A DNA stretch of 64,000 nucleotides, taken from the NCBI GenBank assembly GCA_964019695.1, contig OZ026527.1, positions 74,611,471-74,675,470 of the forward strand. The letters run 5' to 3'. The notes beneath the pieces were generated by a model. That model saw nothing but the letters and a program-made list of their open reading frames with translations. It was not told the DNA's origin and made no database searches. A program made the translations under genes and the position numbers. Below, in pieces: positions 1 to 12,099 of the stretch. Each line of letters begins with the position of its first letter. The stretch's first letter is position 1. The DNA comes from Loripinus fragilis (taxonomy: Eukaryota; Mollusca; Bivalvia; Lucinida; Lucinidae).

Positions 1-298
1 TTGAGTTACCTCACCCACCCACATTGACAAGGCCAAACTTACCTGCTCCTAGCTGTGGGACATAGATTCTTTTCTTTACACAATGAATCAACTTCTAACC
101 AAATATACAGGTTTGTTGCGCAAAATGGAACAATTTCTGCCTATTTAGGTGACACAAGCTAATATTATGTAACAGCCAGAGGTGGTGAAGAGCGAATTTC
201 CATGCAGTAGGGCTATGATCACAGACATGATATTTTGACCACTTACATTGTTTTGAAGGCCTAGATGGTAAACAAAACTACAGCAACCAGGATGCTGC

Positions 299-343
299 AA
301 GGTCAAGGTCATTGAAAGGGAAATATCAAGGTCATACAGGTCA
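299..343 (+). promoter_or_regulatory. Cluster of AGGTCA half-sites (DR0 and DR3)
   Basis: Two abutting AGGTCA hexamers near 300-312 are followed by AGGTCA at 329-334 and 338-343, a direct repeat with 3-base spacing. This is the half-site of nuclear receptors. A chance or repeat-derived origin is equally possible, since similar short repeats are common in mollusc DNA and no gene lies nearby. Confidence 0.3.
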
Positions 344-668
344 AAGGTAAATATCACTCTGTAATTTTATTGGTCAGAAATGTACAATTTCCAAAATTTA
401 TGACTTATTTGTCTTAAATTATATTGAGGTAAAATGGTTCGAGTAATGCGTCAAATTGCTGACAAAATTTAAAAATTACTAGCCAAAAATACTCATTTTT
501 ACAAACGACAGGCTATACATCTTGTAAAAGCATGCCTTTGAATTGGTATGTTGCTGCCGTTTCATTATGCCATTTTCCAAGTGTATTTTATATTGCCAGA
601 TTGTATAGTAAATATTAAAACGGGCTAATACGCATACATATATCCATCTGAATTGGCTCCTCTTACTA

Positions 669-692
669 AGGTCAAGGTCATCAATAAGGTCA
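669..692 (+). promoter_or_regulatory. AGGTCA direct repeats (DR0 plus one)
   Basis: AGGTCA at 669-674 and 675-680 abut, and a third copy lies at 687-692. Two more copies follow at 807-812 and 822-827. Same caution as for the cluster at 299-343. Confidence 0.28.
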
Positions 693-1304
693 AGGGTTAA
701 TTTGGACAGCAAATTACCCAAAATGACACAAATGGATTACTAAACAAAGTGGACAGTGCAACACCAGAAAGGTTTCCAAGTTGTTGTTCACTGATGCTCA
801 GTTGAAAGGTCAATATGTCAAAGGTCACGCTTATATTGGGTCATATGACAGTCTTCTGTGATATCTCAACAAAGGCACATGGCAATAAATGGGCATGCAA
901 ATGTGGGTTAACAAGTTGTAATACATTTCAATTCAGATGCATTTAACACAATAAAGTGACCACTACTGAGGTTTATGGAAACTTGCGAAAGGGCCTTTTT
1001 ACCACAAAAACAAATACTAAAATCATACGTCCGCTTAACAATAAAAACAAATGCTCTTATATGGGAGCCAATGATTTTTTAGATAAATGAAATGATGCTT
1101 TAATACAGTATAGCCTCATAGCGCAGAAGTGCAACTCACATGCCCAATATGTAGTGCAAAACTGAGCCAACCATCACCCCCCCTACCTACTAATAAGGTT
1201 CTTTTTCTGCAGTCTTAAGGGTTTTGTCTTAGCAGGATGGACCTTTTAAAAGCTGAAATCATTAAACGAATTATAAATTAAAACAATGCATCAAAAACAT
1301 ATTA

Positions 1305-1578
1305 CAGAGTAAGTAATGGTGCAAAGATCAGGAATCGATACAATCAAGTACCACACCTGACCCAGGATACCAATGAGAAAGTAACAAACTCACAGTTAGA
1401 CACCACAAACGAGAGCCAAGAGGTCAGCCCTTTCCCAGCAGGTGACCACAAAGCATATATAAACAGACGCGCACAAGGACATAGCAAACACAAGACAGAA
1501 CAAAAACATAAAAAAGATCCACAAAAGAAGTACCGCCTTGGAACGGTCAGTATAATATTTTACTGGAGGGCTTAAACC
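1305..1578 (-). mobile_element. 3' tail (type A) of Penelope-like element
   Basis: Read on the minus strand this matches the end of the element at 24523-26868: the AAGGCGGTAC motif, the stretch preceding it, and the terminal CCTGATCTTTGCACC plus TTACTTAC. No reverse transcriptase sequence is attached, so it is a severely 5'-truncated copy or a separately mobile tail. Confidence 0.8.
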
Positions 1579-1686
1579 GGTTTAACGGCGCCAACCTCAC
1601 CCTCAATTCAGATCAAATACATAGCAGTCAAGGTATCCAACAAAACAGACCTGATATTCTTCTTTAGGGCCCAAGGCCTGTAAATG

Positions 1687-2110
1687 TTTTCCCATAGACC
1701 TCTATTGTAGCTTTAAAGTAAGATGTGGTCCTCTTAAATCAAAAGGAGGCTGCCATATAATTACAAATTGGACCTAGTTTAATCAATAATTGAGAATAAG
1801 GCAGCCTGGTGACCGCCTTGTATTCTCAATTGTGTCCCCTGAAAATGTAAGGAAAAATTCCCATGAGAGGAAAACTGATTTCATTTAAAAAAAATACCTA
1901 AATGCAAGGTCGTCCAGTAAACTTAATCAACAAAAGCAGTGATATGTTGTATCAAAAATTGCAGCAAATATATACCCGTCTAATTAATGTTTTTTTCTTT
2001 CCCGTAATTTTATTATTGACCAAGAACGAAACACCTTACAACATTGTGCTAAGGTTACACCCACCATTTGTTCCAATCCCTGTCCGTTTTACAATACAGA
2101 TATGTGGCAT
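1687..2110 (+). repeat. Dispersed repeat R1, copy 1
   Basis: About 420 bp resembling 21767-22170 over its whole length, for example GTTTTCCATAGACCTC, TTGGACCTAGTT and the ATGAGAGGAAAA block. Divergence by eye is substantial. No open reading frame or termini identify its class. Confidence 0.7.
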
Positions 2111-3290
2111 AAAATCATAAAAGTTTTCAGTTATACGTCGATAGTATGAACAGTAGATATTTGGTAAAGAACTTATAACTGTTACAGTCCGAGGCTGAGT
2201 GACCTTTCACGTGCTACTGCGTAAACCCGTCCAATATTTGATCCATCTAAGGGACCGGTCATTATTTAAGTGTCGGGGGGCCGGCTGAAATTCCGATCCA
2301 TCCCCCATTTTAACAAAATGTAAATACAATGACCCCCACCTTGGATACCACAAGGAATATGACCTGACCCCCCCCCCAACCTCACCCCCATTTTACACTT
2401 TCTAAAAAGTAGGGTTTAAAGTATGGCTGTTCCAAGTACAAAATCATTACAATAAGTTGTTAGAATAACATTAAATAAGAAATTTTATCAAGATAAAAGC
2501 TGTGATAATAATTTTAGCAAAAAAAAGATAGGTTCTTTGTTAAAATCTCAAAATTGCTTCCAGATAGTTTATAATATACTCAACAAAAAAGTTAAGGAAA
2601 TCGTGTTTGAGGGGTTATGACAAAAGATCTAAAACATTTAAAGACTTTTGAATTTCACAACAGTATAATGGGACCATTTTTCTTTATAATGACACTTTAT
2701 CTGGGTCTGTAGCGCCGATAGCAGCTTAGTAAATCTATGTCAAAGTTGACTGGTCTTCACACCATTTTTCGCAAAAATTCAATTTATGGAGCAGACATAG
2801 GCTTTCATACATTTACGTTCGCCAGTTCCCTGGGGAGATATTTAAAACATAGGACGACAGATCTGGCGGTTATAGAGGGACACTTGATCAGTCGTGTACA
2901 TAAATAAGGTGTTGAGGTCTGTTGTCCTGCCTTTTTGTGCGAAAACCAGTGACAGTACCATGCCTAGGATGACATGCCAGAACACACCTCCCTAGAATCA
3001 GCAAAAACCAATGTTGTGCGCATTGACTGGTCAGTTCGCTTATAAGACATGTCTACAATTTCAACATGTTTATGACATCTCTTGACAGAGGGTCCAACGC
3101 ATAATAATGGCATCAAGAAACCCCCAGCTTTTCGATGCAGTGTTGCAGGAGATATTGATTATGATCCCACAGCACCAAATCACCAGTATTCAGAGTATGG
3201 GAAACTGGTGCTAGTCCTAATTTGTCGCTTACTGGGGACACACTTGTTACTGACGAAGACATTCTCATCTTCGAAATGTGATGTTTAAGG
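2111..3290. other. Unassigned; possible old Tc1/mariner-type remnant
   Basis: Contains C-rich runs at 2270-2400. Around 2578 it has ACTCAACAAAAAAGTTAAGG, which resembles the tips of some Tc1/mariner elements. No matching inverted end or transposase was found, so the class is only a possibility. The 68-codon open frame at 3082-3288 has no recognisable family. Confidence 0.3.
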
Positions 3291-4370
3291 CTATCAAATT
3301 AATTTCATGTGACATTTAAAAGAATTACATTTCAAGTTTTGAAAACTTACTTGTTTTTGCATGTGTTTATGAGGAAATACTCTGTAGTCATTTTTGCGAA
3401 AAATGACTTTGACCCCTGTGTTACTTGACACTGTGCCACAACAAAAGTATTGGTGCTAGCAAACTAAAGTAAACATTTTTCTCAACCGATGACATGTATC
3501 TAAACAAATAAATAAAAATTGAATATTTTTTTGCTTTAGTGTTCTTATGGTGGATGGTTTTCTGAGATTTCCTTAACTTCTTTTGTTGAGTATATTTTAT
3601 AAAAGTCCAGCGAGCGAAGCGAGCGAGGAAAAATTCCTGTATTTTTATCTCGTAAATTATACTTAAGAGTAAAGAGAAGGGATAGGACATTTTCAAGAAA
3701 TAAGTAGGGAAAAGTAGGAGCACAAGTCAACAAAAAGTAAGGAAAAGTAGGGCCCACTTGAAAGCCTGATTAATCAATTTTTTATCTATCAAAACTATCA
3801 TGATAGAAGTTTTTACAATAAACCCACCTAAATAGAATAACCGAGCGAGCGAAAGGAACGAGGAAAAAATGTTTTTTGGAACAATTTAAACATGACCCCC
3901 TGCTAGGAAGCCTAAGTTAAAGATGTCCCCCTAAATTTGTCGGTATTGTCAATTATTTGCAATAATATACATCAACGTCATTTTTCAGATGCATTTTACT
4001 TGGCGCTTTAAGGGTTAGAAATCAGTGCCGCCGTCTGGGTAATCGTAGCTGGAGCAAAAATGGTTTGAAATGAAAACGGACCGACACCCCAGCAATACAA
4101 TATAAAATAGAAGAACAGTGATACGACTTTTCCCTGTGCATTTAATATATATATAACGTCAGTAAAGATAGCAGTAGCGCAGTAAGATAAAAAAAAATTG
4201 ACGTTATGATACAATATTGGGAAGTTTGCAGTAGCGCGGTAACGCGGTAACGTTTTTATTGTATTTATGTCTCTTTTTGCTAAGGATGGGAATGACAATT
4301 CGTACAAATAAGTTAAATGTCCAGTTGTATTAACTAAATGCTCACCTTTGTGGCTGGAAACTAAGCTGCT
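3291..4370. other. No gene seen
   Basis: AT-rich sequence with two GAGCGAGCGA-containing patches near 3606 and 3843. The short open frames here show no family resemblance or splice context. Confidence 0.5.
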
Positions 4371-4670
4371 CACGCGCGGATCCAAAGGGGGTTTGGGACA
4401 TGGGCTCCGGACCCCCTATGATTATGCTTTTTAGCAATACTGTCCAGATCCTCTGAAAAACCACAAAGCTACTAAGCATGGATTCAATGTTAGGTCATCA
4501 TCGGCCAGCCAGTGAAACGCCATCTAAATGGCGTTTCTCTGGTGGGACGATGATGGTCCACTTTCAGTGTTATATAAGTCCTCTGTCATCCCCTAATCAA
4601 CTGAAAAAAATGGAAAAAAAACTGTTGTCAGAGTTGGATCCTCTCTGAAAAAAATCTGGATCCGCGCATG
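4371..4670 (-). mobile_element. GGATCC-tipped palindromic MITE, copy 1
   Basis: About 300 bp bounded by CACGCGCGGATCCA and TGGATCCGCGCATG, an inverted pair. Its centre carries a palindrome, AACGCCATCTAAATGGCGTT. Related copies lie at 14110-14272, 14670-14983 and 51554-51846. A non-autonomous DNA transposon is the best reading. The sequence of the tip does not place it in a known superfamily. Confidence 0.7.
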
Positions 4671-5732
4671 TTGCTCAACCATCTAATGGGAAAAATGTGT
4701 GCGAGGACGGCAAAATAGTGTGCTTCTCTCCGAAGTCTGGCTGAATGAATAGTTTCAATAAAATTAAAATGATAAACATAGTTGGAAGTCCTGTTCGTTT
4801 GATTGAAAGATCCAGACAGCAGACAGATCTTGTTTTGAAACATGTCTGTAATCTTAGCAGAGATTGAAAGAAGTTTTAGACACCTCAGCAGCTTTTTACG
4901 TACAGTGCCATTTGCATCTGGCTATAACTGGTTATTTAAACCACCACATTTTCTGACGTTAATGGCACGTTTTCTGCTAAATATGAGTATGTGGTTGCAA
5001 GGCTCAGCATTTTTTTAAATATGATAATAACGTTTGGAAATCATCCAAAGTAGTAATGGTGTAGACAGGGATGTGTCCATCGCAAATATCCACACTTACA
5101 TTTAATTCCGCTTAGGCTGGATTTATTGACAATAATTTTTATCTCCAAGGCATTACCTTATGCTGTCACCATGGCTACAAACAATCGACACTCCGTGTCC
5201 CAAATATTAACAGATGTTGACATTAAACGCCACAAAGACAGATTTTATTCTGAACGTAACCTTTGAATCAAAGTCATATCAGTAGCCCAAAACGCCTTTT
5301 GAAACCTATACACCAAAGACAACCAGTGTACATAAATGCAAAAAAAAAAACTGAAAGTTGCTTTTCACCAATGTTTTCTGATTTGTTGTTTAGAAGAATA
5401 ACCCATGTGTAAAAGTCTGGCATTATTCAACTTTACAGTTACCATAGTAACAAAAATCGCCGCCATAATAGGCTTTTGGACCAACTTTTAGGCGTTGGGA
5501 GACCGATTTTTAAGAATTAGATATCAGCACAGCTAAATACAAAAAAAAAAAAAACAACTTTTAATATGTTGTGTGTCGTGATGATGCGAATCAACTGTTT
5601 AAATATATTTTGGTATTTGCTTTGGCTCTATGTTAATTTCTCTGTCAAATGTCTCAAATTTGTTCCAAACGGCCATTTTTGTTACCATAGTGATAAAAGT
5701 CAAATTAATACCAGACATTTACACTTGGGGTA
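4671..5732. other. No gene seen
   Basis: AT-rich sequence with A-runs at about 5340 and 5540. No conserved coding signal, tRNA or repeat boundary was recognised. Confidence 0.5.
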
Positions 5733-6105
5733 TTGTCCTAATAAACTGCTTAAAGAAATAGCTGTCATAATAAACTGCGGTGAAGAAATTGCTGTTTCAT
5801 TACAAGAGTGTTGTAATCGATGGTGCAGGCGAGAGCATGTTGAATATAATGCCTTAAAGACTTGGAAAATAAACATTTTTAAAATCATTGATTGTAGAAT
5901 TTCATTTTATTGCAATAATTAAGATCTTCTTCCACCTAAACCTACATTCAGATTTAGAAATTTGAAGAAAGGGGTTCAGGGATTCCATAGTAAGCTGTTT
6001 TAGCATCTGCAGATAAGGTTGCTAACACGTTATGGTCATATGAGAAAATGCACTACATTAACACCCTAAATCAAGAACTTGGCACTGCCTATGAGCACAA
6101 TTTAC

Positions 6106-6717
6106 TCTTTAATTGCACGACGGTGGGTCAGACCTCAGACTCTATGACCGCTCTGACGTAAAGCTTTAATGGGTGGGTTGGTGCATGATGCTTATCTGTA
6201 GCTGGACCCACCGTGGCTCAACTTGAGGTTTTCTTTAGCTCTGACTATCTGTGAGTCATGAGCCCTTTTTTTGTTTCATCATGGTGTGTTAATTTGATTA
6301 GAGTGTTTCTCCATGATGATGCATTGCATTAGTTAGATGGCCTCCATGCGAGCTGAACATTTCTTGTACTCCAAAAACAGCAGAATCTAGGGCGAATATT
6401 TGGTACCAGTAAAATGCATTTAAGCCCCCCGATGGCTTAGGCTGATGTTCGTTCTAAGGCGGTGGTTCTGTTGTTGTTGACTTTTTGTTTATTGTTACTC
6501 CCATTGTGGGAGTCTGTAATTGTTTTGTGTTTTGTTGTACGGTACTCTCTGTCTATTCTAGTATTGCAATCATCTTGGTGGGGTAGAGAGAGCTGGTTGC
6601 TTTGCTTAAATTGTCTTCCTGGTGTCTCGTGATGGTTGAGCTGCTCTTCCTCGCGGTGCCACAGGGTTGTCTGCGGTTTGTGATTGTGGTATTGCCTGAT
6701 CATACTCACTTACTATT
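6106..6717 (+). mobile_element. Type-B PLE tail nested in the older element
   Basis: Runs from CTCTTTAATTGCACG to GATCATACTCACTTACTA. It splits the host element's reading order: INTLNQELGTA is before it, and the segment aligning with GHGCHTALHFG of the other copy is after it. It contains the AAGGCGGTGGTTCTG motif shared by all type-B tails. It is a 5'-truncated insertion. Confidence 0.75.
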
Positions 6718-8035
6718 TTTGCTTGACGAGAAGTCTTTCAATGATAGACATCGATGTCATATGGATGCTTAGTTAGGTGTATTTGTTGATGAGGATCAAA
6801 GAAAGCTTCCTACGTTATACTGCTTACCAAAACTTCGTAAAAGACCCTATAAGTCACGTTTTATTGCTTACTCTAGCTCATGAACTACTACTGAGTTGTC
6901 GATAATATTGACTTCTTGCCTTACTGCGATTAACAAACATGTTATAAAATATTGTGAAACTGTTGTTGAGAGAAATGGTAAAAATCTATTTTGGTCTGTT
7001 AAAAACTCAGGCAAGATTCTTAACAAATTAAAATCTAAAGGTTTTCTAGCATCTAGTGTGTCTACATATGTTTTTCTACCTTTCTATACTACATTATCTT
7101 ATAATCTTATAAAAGAAAACTAACTTAGTTAATTGAACAAACTTTTAACAGGGAGTGCTCACTTTAGTTAGCTTGTAATGAGAAACGCGCATTTTTCACT
7201 TCTGAACAACCTAAAAGATTTAAATTGTGGCCATGTCAGAAAGTTTGTGACGCTCTCTATTATCTTTTGGACAATGTATTTATAAGATTTGGCTCAAAAT
7301 TGTATGTACAATTTTAGGTATTCCTATGGGTACTTATTGTGCTCCTCTTGTCGCAGATCTTTTGTTATTTTGTTATGGAGGAGGCTTCATGTTGTCTCTG
7401 ACAATAATTAAGCAGATTTTGTTGACGAATTTAACTCTACCTCAAGATATCTAAATGATTTGCTCAATATTGATAATCCTTATTTTGCACAAATGGTAAG
7501 TCAGATATATCCCACTGCATTTCAGTTAAATAAGGCAAATCCTTCAGATACTGAAGCCCCTTTTTTGGAAATAAATATATCCATTACAAATGACATAGTT
7601 TCAACCGATATATATAATAAACGGGACAACTTTAATTTTGAAATAGTTAATTTTCCGTTTCCTCATGGAGATGTTCCTCGCTCCCATTCCTATGGTGTAT
7701 ACATTTCGCAACTTATTCGTTTTGTAAGAGTATGTTCTCATGTCGATGACTTCAACAATAGAAACAAATTTTTGACTTCTAAGTTACTAAAACAAGGTTA
7801 TCGATACCATAAAATCCATAAAGCTTTTTTCTAAATTTTATTTCCGACACTCAGAGTTGATTATTAAATACAACATTTGCTTAAAGTCTCTTCTGCAACA
7901 AGGCATATAAGACCTTGTATTTTATGGGGACTTAGTTTATTTATTTAAAACAATTGTTGGAAAGCCTAATTCAAGTGATCAATTTAAAAAGATTATTAAA
8001 CGTTATAAAAAAGGGGGATACAGCATGGCTATCAT

Positions 8036-8640
8036 GTGACAGTCTGCATGCCTGGTTGTGAACTCAATCACGGTTGATAGCTATGGTTTCCTCTTTAATT
8101 GCACAACGGTTGGTCAGGCCCAACTTGAGGTTATCTTTAGCTCTGACTATCTGTGAGTCATGAGCTCTTTTCTATGTATCATCATAATGTGTTGATTTGA
8201 TTTTGTTTCTCTGTGATGATACATTGCATTAGTTATGAAGTCTTCATGCAAACTAAACAAGTTTGTGTTGAAACAACAACCGAATCTAGGGCGAGGATTT
8301 AGAGCTAGTAAAATGCATTTAAGCCCCCCCCGGTGGCTTAGGCTGCTGTCCATTCTAAGGCGGTGGTTCTGTTGTTGAAGATATATTGTTTAATTTGCTT
8401 CCCATTGTTTTTGGGAGTTCTGTGTCTGTCTTTGTTTTGATATGCATTACTTTGTGTCTATTCTAGTTTTGCAATCATCTTGAAGAGGAATAGAAAGCTG
8501 GTTGCTTTGCTATTATTGTCTTACAGATGTAGTGTTACTATAAATGATCTGTGGCGATTCCTCACGGTGTAGTGGGTTGGTCTGCAATGTGTGATTGTGG
8601 TATTTCCTGATCATACTTACTTACTTTTTTACTATTAAGC
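8036..8640 (+). mobile_element. Type-B PLE tail of the 5.7-8.6 kb element
   Basis: Begins at the GACAGTCTGCATGCCTGG block, carries AAGGCGGTGGTTCTG, and ends in GATCATACTTACTTAC. About 120 bp present in other type-B tails (around 6130-6220) is missing near 8120. Confidence 0.75.
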
Positions 8641-8769
8641 AAAGATATTCTGACAGTGAGGTCATAATATGTTTTGTACTAAATTTAAGTTATCAGCAGA
8701 TCTTACAGTTATTGAAAGTTATAACTATTTTGGTATTTATCTTAAGTGACTGTTATAAACGACTTTTGG

Positions 8770-9292
8770 AAAAGTAACTATATATCAGCCGCTATTTATC
8801 CTAAACAGAACATGTCTACTGTAAATATTAATAAAAACACATTTGAAATGAGGGAAAAATAGAAAGAAGTGCATGTACAAACTTCATTTCTCAGTTGCTT
8901 ATTGTCCTAGAATATTACACTTGGGACCAAATTATTGCCAGCTTATTGTAAAAAATATACAGTGGTCTGATACGCAAATTGTCGTATTCTTAATATTCGA
9001 GAATATAAATGAAAACATGAGAAATTGGGGGGAAAAGTATGGGTAGGCTTTACAAAATTTCTCATATTTCAGTTGCTCAATGGCCTAGAGTACCGTATTT
9101 GGTGCAAAATTATTGCTAGGATTTAACCTGTTTGCTTAATGATACGATATGCAAATAATGATCATATCCATACATATTAATAAAAATATATTAGAATTGA
9201 GAGGCAATCCTAGAAAAAAATATTGGGGGGTTAGCCAAAACAACTACGCATACAACAGCTGCTATTTATCACATACTTCAAAATTTTGTATC
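8770..9292 (+). repeat. AT-rich satellite, about 180-bp units, left block
   Basis: The phrase TCAGTTGCT recurs at about 8891 and 9069, with a variant at 9255. It sits with ATTAATAAAAA, a GAGAAATTGGGG-like phrase and TGATACG/TGATATG-CAAAT in a fixed order. The same unit resumes after the mariner-like element at 10323-10875. Confidence 0.7.
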
Positions 9293-10322
9293 TACGAGGG
9301 TTGTCCTAGAAAGTCGTAGACATTTCAAATAGCAAGAAAAGTTGACGTGTGAGCATTTTTATATTTAGTAGGAATATTAAAATGTCTATTTTCTAACATT
9401 TTGAGTGTATTAATGACAACCAAAATTAAAAGGAATCATTTTTATGGTCATTCTATCTCGGTAAGGTACGCATCACCGGCGCACGCAAAAAGTGAAAGGA
9501 TTAAAATGGTATATTTCATTTTTGATCATTGATTGTATTGAAACTCGAAATTATACCCATTTATCATTTATATTGCACGAAATGTTATATAATTGCGCGT
9601 ATTGTCACTAATTTTCAAAGCAATTGCATAATTTACAAACTGACGGCATACGATCAAAACAAGTAGGGGTGAGCTCGAGCGGTGAAAGAATGGCGACGTC
9701 TGACGTAAGGGCGGAGCAGTGGACAGTAGAACAGTTTTGTTTGACTCCTGAATGACACCAATCTATACTTAAACTAAGTGAAACAAGACGAATCTCACCT
9801 GAATGTATCACAGGCTTTAGTATACAAATTATTTTCGAGATTTCGCGAGGGAAACCGGCAGACGAACGTATGAGAAGACCACCACTTAAAAATACTGGCA
9901 AAGGTACGGAAGTCGAATCAGTGGTCAGCAAAGAATAAGACAAAATGTGTGCTACCTAGCTGAAAGGACAGGTTGAGGAAACCCTACGGTGCATATGATA
10001 TTAAAATAAGACCTGAACATGGCACAGACACCTGCAAGATGCATTCCACATTTGTTATTGGAAGATGATTGCGCACACAACCATGCTAGATATAAATGTA
10101 AACTTTCCGACGTCCTTAGTAGTTCAAATGGCGTGCGCCAGTGGGCAAGACCTATAGCTGGTAAAATGAGTGCACGAACTTCATTATCAGTTATTTGTCC
10201 TTCAAAGTCTGCATGATAATGCAGAAATAATGGAAGAGTTCGCAAGTAAAATTCGATTGCAATACACTGTATAGTTTTCTTGTAACATAGAAAGTCTACG
10301 ACTTTCTTGGACAACCCTCGTA
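9293..10322. mobile_element. Mariner-like element, non-autonomous or decayed
   Basis: The ends are inverted repeats of about 29 bp: TACGAGGGTTGTCCTAGAAA on the left and its near complement ending CCCTCGTA on the right. TA dinucleotides sit at both edges, as expected for the mariner family. The interior is about 1 kb, shorter than an autonomous copy. Several medium open frames on either strand are not convincingly transposase; a plus-strand phrase FSRFREGNRQT loosely recalls the mariner N-terminal domain. It is inserted in the 180-bp satellite. Confidence 0.75.
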
Positions 10323-10875
10323 TTCAAAGCCTAGATAGTTTACTTGTACCGTTATTTGGAAGTATGGAAGAAGGCAATGATCAGGAACTAATCTAATTCA
10401 AATATTCATGCATAATAATGAAAACATTAGAATTGAAAAGAAAATTGCAGAAAATAATGTGGTGAACCAATAAAATTATTACCATTTCAGCTGATTATTC
10501 TTACAGTACTAAACTTGGCACTAAATTAATGCTATAACAAATTTTAGTTCATTTATTTAAGGGTCTGATATGCAAATAATCCAATTCTACTATTCATAAA
10601 TATAAAAAATGAGTAATTAGGGAAATCGTAGAAAAAAGGGATGTGCCCACCAACTTTCTTATAAGGTTGCTAATTACCCAAGAGTACCAAACTTGGTTTC
10701 AAGTAAATGCTATGATCGACATGTTTTATCAAATAATAAGAAATTCAAATCATCCAATTATCATATTCATGTATTAATAAAACATTAGAAATTGGGGACA
10801 AAGATAAAAAACGTACCTAAAAACTACTTATATCTCAGCTGTCATTTATAACACTCTTTAAAACTGTGTACCTAA
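10323..10875 (+). repeat. AT-rich satellite, about 180-bp units, right block
   Basis: Units equivalent to those at 8770-9292, with the TCAGCTG/TTGCT phrase at about 10488, 10665 and 10834. Each unit has ATTCATG(C)ATAATAAT and a GAAA(TT)G run. Confidence 0.65.
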
Positions 10876-10879
10876 TCAA

Positions 10880-11130
10880 AGTAAGAAATAAGGCAAAAAT
10901 TGGGAATCGATACAATCAAGTACCTCACCTGACACAGGAAACCATATTAGGGGAAAGTGACAAAAACACAGGAAAACAACACACACAAGCCAGTCAAGAA
11001 ATCAGCCATTTCCCAGAAGGTGACCGAAAGGCTACAAGGAACAGACAAGACATTATGACAAAGACAAACACGAAGCAGAAATAACAAAAAAAGGATTCAC
11101 AAATGAAGCACTGCCTTGGAACAGTCAATA
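10880..11130 (-). mobile_element. Type-A PLE tail, divergent
   Basis: On the minus strand it ends GTATCGATTCCC and TTACTT. Upstream it has the CTTCTGGGAAATGGCTGA region and GTTCCAAGGCAGTGC, a variant of the type-A motif. More diverged than the copies at 1305 and 27604. Confidence 0.7.
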
Positions 11131-12099
11131 AAAAAGTATTGTAGCCTAGTTAATGTTCTTGATTTAGATATGTTTATTTACAAAGCAAAGTAAGTGAGGG
11201 TGCAAAGACCCCCTCCCCCGATTTATAGTTTATACATCATTTTGTCTTGTTTTGCTTTAACTTTTCATGTAATTTCATGAATACACAAATGTAATAAAGT
11301 TCAAATAGGACCCTTGGGTGAATGGACTTGAATGATGATATAACAACATGCAACAATGATAATATGGAGATAATTTTTATCCCTTCTTTCCTTTGTTTTT
11401 CAACGTTTTTAGTTATATCATTGAATACATAAATTGTGCAAATATAATAACTTGTATAGTTGCCCACAAAATAAAAGATCAGATTTGGTATAAAATTCAG
11501 TAGTCTATGATAAGTAGCAGCTGATATATTATTGTTTCTCAAGGTACACCCTATTCTTGAATTTGTAGACACATCTTTATTCTAGAATTCGATTTTGGTT
11601 GCCATGGAAACCATGCTTTTTCACATAGCCCAAACAGATTTATTTTGAGGAATACGTTGTTTCGCATTTTGGCTCTCCTAATGAACAATTGAGCACCCAT
11701 GCGAAATTGTCCTGGGGTGCATGATAACCTTAATTGGCCCCTGGGCAACACCTATGATTGAAATGGTATGGATGGGACATTTCAAGATGTGGTTTACTTA
11801 ATATACATTCCTGTACGTTCATGATCCATACAAGTCACACTTTTTGAATCTTAAAGAATATGCAACCAACCCTGTTAGTCGTGACTATATCCTTACAAAA
11901 AGGTATTGTCGTAGGCGACAACTTCCACACAGATTAGACATAGCTCAGCTCACTCTATTCTATGTGCATAAATTTAAAATTTAAAAATTCATTATAACAG
12001 TAATTATGTTAATAATGAGTTTGACCAGGTAAATGTAACAATCATACACTACATACCGACCCATGCCAGCATGAGGACGAGCAACAGAAAACGTGCACT
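11131..12099. other. No gene seen
   Basis: AT-rich. An X-box-like GGTTGCCATGGAAACC lies near 11598. The 111-codon minus-strand open frame at 11237-11572 has no family resemblance. Confidence 0.45.

Larger units (their letters stand above)
1..1304. other. No gene seen; AT-rich flank with AGGTCA half-sites
   Basis: No coding region with splice signals or family resemblance is visible. The stretch contains clustered AGGTCA-type half-sites, listed separately at 299-343, 669-692 and 807-827. Confidence 0.6.
5733..8640 (+). pseudogene. Degenerate Penelope-like retroelement, interrupted by a second tail
   Basis: Translated pieces match the better copy at 24523-26868 in order. The N-terminal segment is at about 5755-6105 (NRWCRREHVE, WKINIFKIID). 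The reverse transcriptase segments run from about 6718 (LPKLRKRPYKSRFIA) to 8035. Within them, 7460-7834 is still open for 124 codons (QIYPTAFQLNKANPSDTEA). The catalytic box reads YLNDLL near 7449 instead of YLDD. Numerous stops and frameshifts break the frame. A foreign type-B tail occupies 6106-6717, and the element's own tail is 8036-8640. It is dead and old. Confidence 0.8.

Noticed and set aside
9608..10314. Two minus-strand open frames (111 and 120 codons) as genes
   Set aside because: They lie inside the mariner-like element and show no transposase or host protein features; the second starts in the inverted end.
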